Shown here: piece after piece, positions 35,437 to 50,012 of the stretch
How positions within the stretch are numbered: position 1 is the stretch's first letter
Layout of the letters: every line of letters begins with the position of its first letter
Source of the DNA: Amycolatopsis coloradensis
Lineage (GTDB): Bacteria > Actinomycetota > Actinomycetes > Mycobacteriales > Pseudonocardiaceae
DNA length: 64,000 bases
NCBI RefSeq assembly: GCF_037997115.1
Contig: NZ_CP150484.1
Span: forward strand, 4,497,074 to 4,561,073
Direction: 5' to 3'
Position numbers and translations under genes: made by a program
Notes under the pieces: model-generated
What the model was told of the DNA's origin: nothing
Seen by the model: the letters and a program-made list of their open reading frames with translations, nothing else
The model's database searches: none

Positions 35437-38400
35437 ATGAGCGACACGAAGGAATGGACGTTCCCGGCCTCGTTCGGGCAGGAGCGGATCTGGCTGTCCG
35501 GCCAGCTCGACCCGGCGTCCCCGGTGTACAACCTGCACTGTCAAGCCCGGCTCGACCGTCCGCTGACCGCGGAGCAGTGGCGCGCCGCGCTCGGCGTCAT
35601 CGTCGGGCGGCACGAGGCGCTGCGCACGTCGTTCCGCATGGAGGGCGGCGCGCTCATGCAGGTGGTGCACGCCGAGGTGCCGATCGAGCCCGAGGTGCAC
35701 GACCTGCGGGACCTGCCCGCCGACGCCCGCGAAGGACGGCTCGCCGAACTCGTCGGTGGTGTGTCGCGCGAGGCCATCTCGCTGGACTCGCCGCCGCCGT
35801 GGCGGGCCCAGGTGTGCCGCATGGCCGACGCCGAGTGGGTGCTCACGTTCGTCGTGCACCACACCGTGTTCGACGCCGGCTCGGTGCTGGTGCTGGGGGC
35901 CGAGCTGGGCGAGGCGTGCGACGCCGTGTTCGAGGGCCGCGAGCCGAAGCTGCCCGAGCTGGCCATCCAGTACCCGGACTACTCGGCCTGGCAGCGAGGG
36001 CAGCTCGAAACGTCCAGCGAACAGCTGGACTATTGGCGGAAGCAGCTCGCCGGGCTGCCGCCGGTGCACGGCCTGCCCACCGACCGGCCGCGGCCTGCGG
36101 AGCTGACGTTCGCCGGTGACCAGGTGCACTTCACCCTGCCGGACGGACTGATCGACCGGGTCGGTGAGCTGGGCCGGGAGCTGTCGGCGTCGCCGTTCAT
36201 GGTGCTGCTGGCCGGCTACTCGGCGCTTCTGTCACGACTGTCCAGAGTGGACGATATCGTCGTCGGCGTCCCGGTCGCCGGCCGTGACCTTCCCGAGCTG
36301 GCCGACCTGATCGGCATGTTCGTCAACCAGATGGCCGTGCGAGTCGACTGCTCGGGCGCGCCCGCGTTCACCGAGCTGGTGGGCCGGGTCCGGACCACGC
36401 TGCTGGAGGCGATCGACCACAGCCAGGTGCCGTTCCAGGCGGTCGCCGAGGCGGTCGGGGCCGAGCGCGATCCCGGCGTGCAGGCGCTGTATCAGCTCGG
36501 GTTCAACTTCCTGCCGGACTCGGGGCTGGAGCCGATCCGCTCGGCCACCGCGAAGGACGACATCGCGATCGACCTGACCGCCGTGGACGGCAGGCTCGTC
36601 TACCGCACCGACCTGTTCGACCGCGAGACCGCCGAAGCCATCGCCGAGCGGTACGTGCGGCTGCTGACCGCGGCGGTCGCCGATCCGGCTCGGTCGGTCG
36701 CGGATCTACCGCTGCTGTCGGACGCCGAACGCGAGCTGGTCCTGACCGGATGGAACACCGTGTCCGAACTGTCCACTTCGGACACGATTCCCGTCAGGTT
36801 CGAGGCCCAGGTGCGGCGGACCCCGGACGCGCCCGCAGTCGACTTCGGCGGAGTTCGCCTGACGTACGCCGAGCTGAACACGCGAGCCAACCGCGTCGCG
36901 CACCGGCTGCGTGAACTGGGCGCCGGTCCCGGCACCGTCGTCGGCGTATGCGTGCCGAACTCGGCGGACCTGCTGACCGGCGTGCTCGGGGTGCTGAAGA
37001 GCGGCGCGGCCTACGTCCCGCTCGACCCGGCTCCCCGGCAGGCGCTGATCCTCGCCGACGCGGGCGTCCCGTTCGTGCTGGTCACCGGGGAGTCCACACT
37101 GGACACCAAGACGCTAGCACTGGACGACCCGGCCGAATGGTCCGCCGCGGCCACCGAAGACCCGGAACCGGCGGCCGGGCCGGGCGACGTCGCCTATGTG
37201 ATCTACACGTCGGGCTCGACCGGGCGGCCCAAGGGCGTCGAGGTCGAGCATCGGGCCGTCGACACGTACCTGGCGTGGGCGCGGGAGGCGTACCCCGGAC
37301 TGGCCGGACGGGCGTTGCTGCACACGTCGCCGTCGTTCGACCTCACCGTGACGACGCTGCTCGGCACCCTCACCGCCGGTGGCGCGGTCGTCGACGGCGG
37401 TCGCCCGACGTTCGTCAAGGCGACCCCGACGCACCTCGCCATCCTCGCCGAGGAGCTGTTCCCGACGGGGGAGCTGGTGCTCGGTGGCGAAGCGCTGACC
37501 GCCGAAGCCGTCCAGCCGTGGCGGGAGCGCCACCCGGGCACGCTCGTCGTCAACGAATACGGCCCGACCGAGGCCACGGTCGGCTGCGTCGTGCACCGGA
37601 TCGAACCCGGGGATGAGCTGCCGTCCGGACCCGTCCCGATCGGCCGCCCGGTGCCCGGTACCCGTGTGTACGTCCTCGACGAGCGGCGGCAGCCGGTGCC
37701 GCCGGGCGTCCCGGGCGAGCTGTACATCGCCGGGTCGCAGCTCGCCCGCGGCTACCTCGGGCTGTCGGATCTGACCGCGGAGAAGTTCATCGAGGGCCTG
37801 TCAGGCCGGATGTACGCGACGGGCGACCTCGTCCGCTGGCGCCGCGACGGCACGCTCGACTACCTCGGCCGCGTCGACGAGCAGGTGAAACTGCGCGGCT
37901 ACCGCATCGAGCCCGGCGAGGTCGAGGCCGCACTGCGCGAGCTGCCGGAGGTGCGGGACGCGGCCGTGGCGGTTCGCGGTGACACGCTCGTCGGATATGT
38001 CGTCGGCAGCGCCGAGGGAGCTGCCGATGCCCTGCGGAAGACGTTGCCGGAGTACCTGGTGCCGACCCGGTTCGTGACGCTCGACGTGCTACCGATGGCG
38101 GCCAGCGGCAAGCTCGACCGGGCCGCGTTGCCGGATCCCGAACCCGGCGAGGCGCCGGCGTACGTCGCGCCCCGGACCGCGGCCGAAGAGCTCGTCGCCG
38201 AGGTGCTCGGGGAGCTGCTCGGCATCGACGACCTCGGCGCGCACGACGATTTCTTCGCCCGTGGCGGTAATTCGCTGCTGGCGATCCGCGCGATGGCCCG
38301 GCTGCGCAAGCAGATCGAGGTCGACATCCCGGTGCGGGGACTGTTCACCCTCACCACCGTCGCCGGGCTCGCCGCCGAGATCGAGCGGCGGCTCGAGGAA

Positions 38401-38459
38401 GACCTCGACCAGCTCAGCGACGAGGAGGTCCAGCGCCAGCTGGCCGAAGGTGAGAACTC

Positions 38460-38463
<4 letters not shown>
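35437..38463 (+). CDS. NRPS: C-A-PCP, predicted asparagine-activating
   Basis: 1008 residues. The condensation domain (about 5-430) has motif HHTVFDAGS at 141-149, an Ala inserted relative to the usual HHxxxDG. Adenylation (about 445-900) has A3 YTSGSTGRPKG and NEYGPTEATVG. Its hand-read code D-L-T-K-V-G-E-V-G-K differs at one position from the canonical Asn code D-L-T-K-L-G-E-V-G-K, so Asn is predicted. The PCP Ser is in FFARGGNSLLAI (about 946). No epimerase is present. The downstream SyrP-like oxygenase may beta-hydroxylate this residue. Its stop overlaps the next start as ATGA. Confidence 0.93.
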
Positions 38464-43885
<5,422 letters not shown>

Positions 43886-43889
<4 letters not shown>

Positions 43890-45157
43890 GTACGGCAGTG
43901 CTGGTCAGGGAGGCCCGCGGACACTGGGTCGGCGAGGTCGCGCCGTCGATGCGGGCGGCCGGGCACCGCGTGGTACTGCTCGCCCCGCCGATGGACGCGG
44001 CCGAGCGGGCCGCGTTGACCGGCGTGGTGGACGACGTCGTCGCGCTCGACGACGTCCACGATCCGGAAGCCGTCGCGGCGAAGGTCCGGGAGATCGACGG
44101 CGGCGCGTTGGCCGGTATCTTCACCGGCTCGGACGGCGCCATCGCGAGCACCGCCCGCGCCGCGGAGCTGCTCGGGGTGGCGCGCTGCCCGGCGTCGGTG
44201 TTCGCCTTGTGCGCGAACAAGTTCGCGGTCCGGGAGGCGCTCGCCGCGGCCGGGCTGCCCGGGCCCGCGCACGCCCTGATCTCGTCGGCCGCCGAGGCGG
44301 CATCGGTCGCTTCCGCGGTCGGGCTCCCGGCGATCGTCAAACCGGTCAACGGGGCGGGCAGCAATCTGATCCGCACGGTGTCCACTGTGGACGAACTGGC
44401 GGCCGCGTACGAGCTGCTGGCCGCGCGCCTGCCCGAGTCCGCGGATCCGCGCTACCACCGTCCATTGGGGACACTGGACCCTTCGGCGACGTTCCTCGTC
44501 GAAGGATTGCTGTCCGGCCCGGAGTACGCGGTGGACGTGCTGGTCCGTGACGGGGTAGCCGAGCCGGTCGAGATCCTCGACAAGCCGCTGATCGACGAGC
44601 GGAAGTTCGAGCTGGCGCTGTCGTGCCCGCCCGCCGGGCTCACCGCCGACCGGGCCGAGCTGGTGACCACCGCGGCGGTCACCGCCGTCCGCGCGCTGGG
44701 GCTCGACAACACCTGTGCCCACGTCGAGCTGATCGACGACGCTGACCGCGGACCGACGATCGTCGAGGTCAACGCGGGCAGGCCCGCCGGCTCGATCATG
44801 CCGCTGCTGGCGAAGCTGCGCACCGGCATCGACGTGTTCGCCGAGCTGGCGGCGCTCGCGGTGGGCGCTCCGCCGCCGGTGCGGGAACCCGCGAAACTGC
44901 CCATCCCGCTGGGCATGCTGATCCTCTACGCGGCCGGTTCTGGCCGGTTGACCGGCATCGGCGGTCTCGACGAGATCGCCGAGCTGCCCGAGGTGATCGA
45001 CGTCGTCACCACCGTCTCGCCGGGGGAGGTGCTCACCGACGAACAGGAGACCTACGCGGTCAACCTCGTCGTGGCCGGGTTCGCCGATCACGAGGACCTC
45101 GCCGACCTGCACGCGGAGGCGAGCAAGCTCGTCCGGCTCGAACTGGAGGAAGTGTGA
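43886..45157 (+). CDS. ATP-grasp ligase (copy 1)
   Basis: 423 residues. The ATP-grasp fold is shown by GLPAIVKPVNGAGSNLIRTV (ATP-binding Lys), FLVEGLLSGPEYAVDVLV and the Mg-binding end VELIDDADRG followed by TIVEVNAGRPAG. It belongs to the carboxylate-amine ligase group found in peptide antibiotic clusters (dapdiamide DdaF, bacilysin BacD type), which form an amide bond through an acyl phosphate. Start ATG 43886 overlaps the fused synthetase stop (ATGA), so it is co-translated. Paralogous to the next gene; the substrates are unknown. Confidence 0.9.
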
Positions 45158-46431
45158 ACACCGCGTTCGTGGTCGGGGAGACCACTGGGCAGTGGATCGC
45201 CGACTTCGTGGCCGCTGTGCACGCGACCGGCCTGCGGGCCGAGCTGGTCACCCAGCCCCTGGAACCGGCCGAGCGTGCACAGGTGGCGGAACTGGTGGAC
45301 GGCGTGGTCGTCGTCGACGACGTCCGTGACGCCGAAGCCGTCGCCGAGGCGATCCGGGTGCGGACCGCCAGTCCGGCCGGGGTGGTGACCGCCGCCGAGG
45401 GGATCATCGCGAGCGTCGCCCGTGCGGCCGAGCTGCTCGGGGTGGCGCGCTGCCCGGCGTCGGTGTTCACCGTGACGCACAACAAGTTCGCGGTCCGGCA
45501 GGCGCTGGCCGCGGCCGGATTGCCGGGACCGCGCTGCGCGCTGATCTCGTCGGCCGCCGAGGCGGCGTCGGTGGCCGCGGCGGTCGGGCTCCCGGCGATC
45601 ATCAAGCCGGTGAACGGCGCCGCGAGCAATCTCGTCCGCACAGTGTCCACTGTGGACGAACTGGCGGTGGCGTACCGGCTGCTGGCCGAGCGGTTGCCAC
45701 TGTCGGAGGACGCCCGGTACCACCGGCTCGTCGTGGGTGGACCGTCGCCGATCGATCCGGTGAAGGTGTTCCTCGTGGAAGGCCTGCTGCGTGGTCCGGA
45801 GTACGCGGTCGACGTCCTGGTGCGCGACGGCGTCGCGGAACCGGTTGCCGTGGTGGAGAAGCCGCTGATCGACGAGCGCAAGTTCGAGCTGGGCATGGTC
45901 TGCCCGCCGCTCGAACTGTCCGAAGAGGACACCGGACGGCTGTTCGCGGCTGCTACGGCCGCCGCGCTCGCGCTGGGCCTGGACAACACCTGCGCTCATC
46001 TGGAGCTGATCGACGACGCCGAGCTGGGCCCGACGATCGTCGAGGTGAACGCGGGCCGCCCGGCAGGCGGCGCCCAGCCGGTGCTGCTGAAGCTCGCGAC
46101 CGGTATCGATGTCATCGCCGAAGCCGTGTCGCTGGCATTGGGCACGCCACCGCCCGCACGGGGTGTGGGATTGCCGGTGCCGGTGGGCTACCTGATCTTC
46201 TACGCCGAGGGCACCGGGCGGCTGATCCGCGTCGAGGGCACCGACGAGGTCGCCGAGCTGCCCGAGGTCCTGGAGGTCGTCACGATCGTGCGCCCCGGCC
46301 AGCTGCTCACCGACGACCAGGAGATCTACGCGGTGAACGTACTCGCCGCGGGGTTCGCCGACACCGAAGACCTCGCCGCGCTGCACGCCGAGGCCGCCAA
46401 GCTGATCCGATTCGAACTGGAGGAGTCATGA
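45154..46431 (+). CDS. ATP-grasp ligase (copy 2)
   Basis: 425 residues, a tandem paralogue of the preceding gene. The two share AAELLGVARCPASVF, ALISSAAEAASVA and KPVNGA-SNL-RTVSTVDELA almost exactly, with long identical DNA runs around 44168 and 45434. N-terminal and lid regions differ, as does the metal end (TIVEVNAGRPAGGAQPVLLK). GTG 45154 overlaps the previous stop (GTGA). Duplication followed by divergence suggests two successive or alternative ligations. Confidence 0.9.
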   Translation: MNTAFVVGETTGQWIADFVAAVHATGLRAELVTQPLEPAERAQVAELVDGVVVVDDVRDAEAVAEAIRVRTASPAGVVTAAEGIIASVARAAELLGVARCPASVFTVTHNKFAVRQALAAAGLPGPRCALISSAAEAASVAAAVGLPAIIKPVNGAASNLVRTVSTVDELAVAYRLLAERLPLSEDARYHRLVVGGPSPIDPVKVFLVEGLLRGPEYAVDVLVRDGVAEPVAVVEKPLIDERKFELGMVCPPLELSEEDTGRLFAAATAAALALGLDNTCAHLELIDDAELGPTIVEVNAGRPAGGAQPVLLKLATGIDVIAEAVSLALGTPPPARGVGLPVPVGYLIFYAEGTGRLIRVEGTDEVAELPEVLEVVTIVRPGQLLTDDQEIYAVNVLAAGFADTEDLAALHAEAAKLIRFELEES

Positions 46432-47363
46432 CCGCCGAACTCGCGGCGAACCTCGGTCACATCGAGGGCAACGAACACACGAAGATCACCGTGTACGCGG
46501 CCACGGGACTGGACTGGGTGCGCGCGCACCGCGAAACGCTGCAGGACCGGCTGCGCGAGCACGGCGCGATCCTGCTGCGCGGGATGCCTGCCGACCTGGC
46601 GGTGTTCAACCAGGTCACGGAGGAGGTCGGCGGCTCGCTGCTGACGTACACGGAACGGTCGACGCCGCGGTCGGCGGTCTCGGGCAACATCTACACCTCG
46701 ACGGAGTACCCGCCCGCCGAGTCGATCCCGATGCACAACGAGAACTCGTACTCGGCGCACTGGCCCGCCCGCCTGTTCTTCCTGTGCGACACCGCGGCCG
46801 AAACCGGCGGCGCGACGCCGATCGCCGACAGCCGCGCGATGTACCGCCTGCTGCCGGAGGACCTGCGGGAGCGCTTCGCGGGCGGCGTCACCTACACCCG
46901 GGCGTTCCGTGAAGGCCTCGGGCTGACCTGGCAGGAGGCGTTCCAGACCGACGACCGCCAGGCGGTGGCGGACTACTGCACCGGCAACGGGCAGACGTAC
47001 GAGTGGACCGACGAGGGCCTGCGCACCCGGCACGTGCGCCCGTCGTTCGTCACGGAACCGCACACCGGCGCGACGGTGTGGTTCAACCAGGCCAACCTGT
47101 TCCATGTCTCGAGCCTGGGGGAGGAGGTCAGCGAGGCGCTGCTGGAGCTGTACCCCGAGGAAGACCTGCCCCGCAACGCCTTCTTCGCCGACGGCTCGCC
47201 GATCCCGCAGGCGGACCTGGCCACGATCAAGGCGACGTACGACGAGGTCAGCTACGCGTTCCCGTGGCAGCCGGGCGACATCATGGTGATCAACAACATG
47301 CTGATGGCGCACGGACGCGAGCCGTTCACGGGCAAGCGGCGGACCCTGGTCGCCATGACCTGA
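46428..47363 (+). CDS. TauD/SyrP-like Fe(II)/2-oxoglutarate dioxygenase
   Basis: 311 residues of the TauD/TfdA superfamily, closest by motif to SyrP-type aminoacyl-PCP beta-hydroxylases. It has the iron-binding HNENSYSAHWPARLFFLC (HxE near residue 101), the distal His in NNMLMAHGREPFTGKRR, and the Arg in KRRTL expected to bind 2-oxoglutarate. SyrP hydroxylates PCP-bound Asp. Here the Asn-specific C-A-PCP protein is the likely target, though an alternative is oxidation of the finished peptide. ATG 46428 overlaps the ligase stop (ATGA). It is the last gene of the run; repeats follow. Confidence 0.88.
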   Translation: MTAELAANLGHIEGNEHTKITVYAATGLDWVRAHRETLQDRLREHGAILLRGMPADLAVFNQVTEEVGGSLLTYTERSTPRSAVSGNIYTSTEYPPAESIPMHNENSYSAHWPARLFFLCDTAAETGGATPIADSRAMYRLLPEDLRERFAGGVTYTRAFREGLGLTWQEAFQTDDRQAVADYCTGNGQTYEWTDEGLRTRHVRPSFVTEPHTGATVWFNQANLFHVSSLGEEVSEALLELYPEEDLPRNAFFADGSPIPQADLATIKATYDEVSYAFPWQPGDIMVINNMLMAHGREPFTGKRRTLVAMT

Positions 47364-47820
47364 GCCGCCTCAGGCAGCGGCGACACGGTCGCAGGACCTG
47401 TGACGTCAAATCCGGTAGGGGCAGGCGCGACGCTCTCACCACCGCCGCGGCCTCGTGAGTGGTTAGGGACAACCGTGTCTTGAGTACCTACTGCAGGTGC
47501 ACGGATGGCGCTTTCGCGTGATCGGATGGACGACACGCGTGATCAGGCGGACGACTCGTGGCGCTCGCCGGCCGCGGTCGTGTCGTCCGTCCAATCACGC
47601 GTGTCGTCCGCCTGACCACGCGTGTCGTCCGATCGGTCACGAGACCCGACCCGATCGGTACCGAGGTTCAAGTACCGCCGGGGTCCTGCTGGGTGCTGGG
47701 CCGTGTCGCGAAAGCTACTTTCGAGACGTCTGGTGTCCCGAAAGTGGCTTTCGCGACACCAACTCCAGAAACCCGGGCCGGGATCAACAGCGGCCAGAAG
47801 GCTAGAACCGTCCTTACCGC
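47364..47820. repeat. Intergenic palindrome cluster at the cluster's right edge
   Basis: 457 bp without a gene, filled with repeats. A roughly 20-bp unit of the form CGTGTCGTCCG-N-ATCACG appears twice in one orientation (about 47515-47558) and three times inverted (about 47581-47640), giving a large imperfect hairpin. A second hairpin has arms TGTCGCGAAAGCTACTTTCG (extending 47704-47727) and 47735-47758, pairing at 22 of 24 positions. Both resemble dispersed Amycolatopsis palindromes and may act as terminators. Confidence 0.7.
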
Positions 47821-49161
47821 TCACGAGGCCGCCGGCCAGCGGCGGTGGTCCTGGTCGATGACGAACTCGTGGCTGTGCCGCCACGTGCCGTCGCCGGCCT
47901 GGACGGCGTCGGCGAGGTGAGCGGGGTCGATGGGCCCGTGGTGGGTGTGTTCGAGAAGCAGGGGGTCGCGGCGTGGCCACGAGCGGATCGTGACGGCGAA
48001 CCCGAGTAGTGCGAGTGCGCCGAGGACGAGCCAGGTGGTGGTGAATCCGGCGGTGGTGGCGAGCCAGCCGGCGATGGGGTAGGCGAGCAGCCAGCAGGCG
48101 TGCGACAGCGAGAACTGGGCGGCGAAGATCGCGGGCCGGTCGCTGAGGTGGCTGGACCTGCGCAGGACCCGGCCGACAGGAGTGAGCACCAGTCCGGTGC
48201 CGAGGCCGATGATCGCCCAGACAGTGAGCGCGGCTCCCCAGCGCCAGCTTCCGGAGTCCGCGGTGGACAGTGCGATGGCGCCGGTCGTTCCGGTGAGGAG
48301 GGTTCCGCCGCCGGAAAGCATGACGGTGCGTTCGGGGATCCGCTCGAGGGCGCGGGGGAGCAGGAGTGCGACCAGGATGGTGCCGATGCCGTTGCCTGCC
48401 AGGAGAAGCGCGACGTCGGCTTGGGAGCGGCCGAGGGTGTCCTGGACGTAGTTGACCGTGTTGACCATGACGATCGAGCCGGCCGCGGCGACCACCAGGT
48501 CGAGACCGAGTGCTCCACGCAGGCGCGGGGTCGCGGTGAAGATCTTGATCCCGGCGAGGGTGCGGTCCCAGATTCCGCCGCGGTTACTGCGGGTCGCGTC
48601 GGGGATGCGGGTGCTCAGCACGAGCCCGGCGGAGGCGACGAACCCGATCGAGGTGCCGGTGAACAACCAGTGGAAGGACACGAGGCTGAGCACGGCGGCG
48701 GCGAGCAGGGGACTGAGCAGGCTCTCCATCGTCGAGGCCAGCTGCGACAGCGAGAGCGCCTTCGTGTAGTCGCGTTCGTGGGGCAGGATGTCCGGGAGGA
48801 CGGCCTGGAAGGTCGGGGTGAACGACGCCGACGCGGATTGCAGGACCACGATCAGGACGTAGATCTGCCAGACCTGGTCGACGAAGGGCAGCGCGAGGAC
48901 GACGAGCGCGCGGACAGCGTCCAGGCAAACGAGGAGCAGGCGGCGTGGCACCCGGTCGGCGTAGGCCCCGGCGAGCGGCGCGACCGTGACATAGGTGATC
49001 ATCTTGATCGCCAGCGCTGTTCCCAGCACCGCGCCGGCACTGGCCCCCGCCAAGTCGTAGGCCAGCAGGCCGAGCGCTACGGTCGTCAATCCAGTGCCGA
49101 ACAGCGCGACCAGCTGTGCCCCGAACAGATGCCGGTAGTCCCGATGGCCGAACAACGACAC
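47821..49161 (-). CDS. MFS exporter
   Basis: 446 residues with about twelve TM helices. The N-terminus FGHRDYRHLFGAQLVALFG and loop 2-3 AGAYADRVPRRLLL are typical of MFS drug/metal exporters. I placed the start at GTG 49161, because starting at ATG 49209 would overlap the divergent ArsR gene and its operator. The histidine-rich C-terminus (HTHHGPIDPAHLADAVQ, then WRHSHEF) could bind metal. The divergent ArsR sensor also ends in a His cluster, so efflux of a metal such as Ni or Co is a reasonable guess. Confidence 0.85.
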   Translation of the reverse strand: MSLFGHRDYRHLFGAQLVALFGTGLTTVALGLLAYDLAGASAGAVLGTALAIKMITYVTVAPLAGAYADRVPRRLLLVCLDAVRALVVLALPFVDQVWQIYVLIVVLQSASASFTPTFQAVLPDILPHERDYTKALSLSQLASTMESLLSPLLAAAVLSLVSFHWLFTGTSIGFVASAGLVLSTRIPDATRSNRGGIWDRTLAGIKIFTATPRLRGALGLDLVVAAAGSIVMVNTVNYVQDTLGRSQADVALLLAGNGIGTILVALLLPRALERIPERTVMLSGGGTLLTGTTGAIALSTADSGSWRWGAALTVWAIIGLGTGLVLTPVGRVLRRSSHLSDRPAIFAAQFSLSHACWLLAYPIAGWLATTAGFTTTWLVLGALALLGFAVTIRSWPRRDPLLLEHTHHGPIDPAHLADAVQAGDGTWRHSHEFVIDQDHRRWPAAS

Positions 49162-49205
49162 GCTCCACCACTCCGCTCGCTCGAAGCCCCTTCCATGATA
49201 GGTGC

Positions 49206-49221
49206 TCATGTACGCACATGA
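49206..49221. promoter_or_regulatory. ArsR operator
   Basis: TCATGT-ACGC-ACATGA, a perfect 6-bp inverted repeat in the short gap between the divergent MFS and ArsR genes. It overlaps the first codons of arsR, so repression would block its own expression. Confidence 0.6.
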
Positions 49222-49558
49222 CGAATCAGGCGACCAGTGGACCCGGCTGCCGCCAGATGACCAGGTCGAGGCCGCGTCCACGTCGTTGCGGATGCTGGCC
49301 GATCCGACCCGGATGCGGATGCTGTGGCTGCTCAGTGGGGAGGAGTACGACGTCGCGTCGTTGTCGGCCGCGGTCGCCATCGCGCGTCCGGCGGTGTCCC
49401 AGCATCTGGCCAAGCTCAAGCTGGCCGGTCTGGTCACGCGGCGCCGGGACGGCAGGCGGATCCTCTACCGCGCTCGTGGCGGGCACGTCCGGCGTCTTTT
49501 GGCGGAGGTCATGAACGCGGCCGACCACCATCTTCACGGGATCCCCGACCACGATTGA
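49208..49558 (+). CDS. ArsR/SmtB-family metal-type regulator
   Basis: 116 residues. The winged HTH carries LRMLADPTRMRMLWLLSGEE and AVAIARPAVSQHLAKLKLAG. There is no CxC alpha-3 metal site, but the C-terminal helix ends in NAADHHLHGIPDHD, resembling an alpha-5 His/Asp site of the CzrA/NmtR kind. The start is ATG 49208 (GTG 49202 also possible). It is divergent from the MFS exporter, which it probably derepresses on metal binding. Confidence 0.87.
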   Translation: MYAHDESGDQWTRLPPDDQVEAASTSLRMLADPTRMRMLWLLSGEEYDVASLSAAVAIARPAVSQHLAKLKLAGLVTRRRDGRRILYRARGGHVRRLLAEVMNAADHHLHGIPDHD

Positions 49559-49595
49559 GCCACTGAGCGCTGAATCCCTGGCTCCGCGGATCAGG

Positions 49596-49937
49596 TCAAC
49601 GCGCGGCCGCTCGGGGCTCGGCGTCGATGTGGTCGGCGTGGAAGAGGGCCTGCTTGAGCAGTCTGCCGACGTGCTCGTTCGCGGCGGAGTAATAGACGAA
49701 GGTGCCTTCGCGGCGGCCTTTGACCAGGCCGGCGAGCCGGAGTTTCGCCAAGTGCTGACTGACCGCGGTGGGGGCGGCGCCGGCGAGTTCGGCGAGGCAG
49801 GCGACCGAGGATTCGCCCTGCAGTAGCGCCCACAGGACCTTGATCCGGGTCGGGTCGGCCAGCAGGCGGAAGGACTCGGCGGCCAGGTGCACCTGCTCCT
49901 CGTTGGGCATGTCGAAGTCCGGCAGCGACGTGTGCAT
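49596..49937 (-). CDS. ArsR/SmtB-family regulator, CzrA/CmtR-like
   Basis: 113 residues. The winged HTH includes FRLLADPTRIKVLWALLQGE and PTAVSQHLAKLRLAGLVKGR. The alpha-5 helix reads NEHVGRLLKQALFHADH, matching the xxHx10HxxH spacing of zinc/cobalt sensors such as CzrA. ATG 49937. It diverges from the P-type ATPase gene across 66 bp containing a GCGTATATATGC near-palindrome and a 16-bp direct repeat. Confidence 0.9.
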   Translation of the reverse strand: MHTSLPDFDMPNEEQVHLAAESFRLLADPTRIKVLWALLQGESSVACLAELAGAAPTAVSQHLAKLRLAGLVKGRREGTFVYYSAANEHVGRLLKQALFHADHIDAEPRAAAR

Positions 49938-49971
49938 GCGGCGAGCATACCTGGCTGCCCAGCTCCTTGCG

Positions 49972-50012
49972 TATCTGCGTGACTGCGTATATATGCTATC
50001 TGCGTGACTGCG
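49972..50012. repeat. Tandem 16-bp direct repeat around the metal-ATPase promoter
   Basis: TATCTGCGTGACTGCG occurs at 49972-49987 and 49997-50012 (25-bp period). Between them GCGTATATATGC (49985-49996) is a near-palindrome and possible -10/operator for ArsR. The second copy runs into the GTG start at 50004. Confidence 0.65.

Noticed and set aside
47515-47645. Possible CRISPR array
   Set aside because: The units are inverted as well as direct, with no constant-length spacers and no cas genes; an intergenic palindrome cluster fits better.
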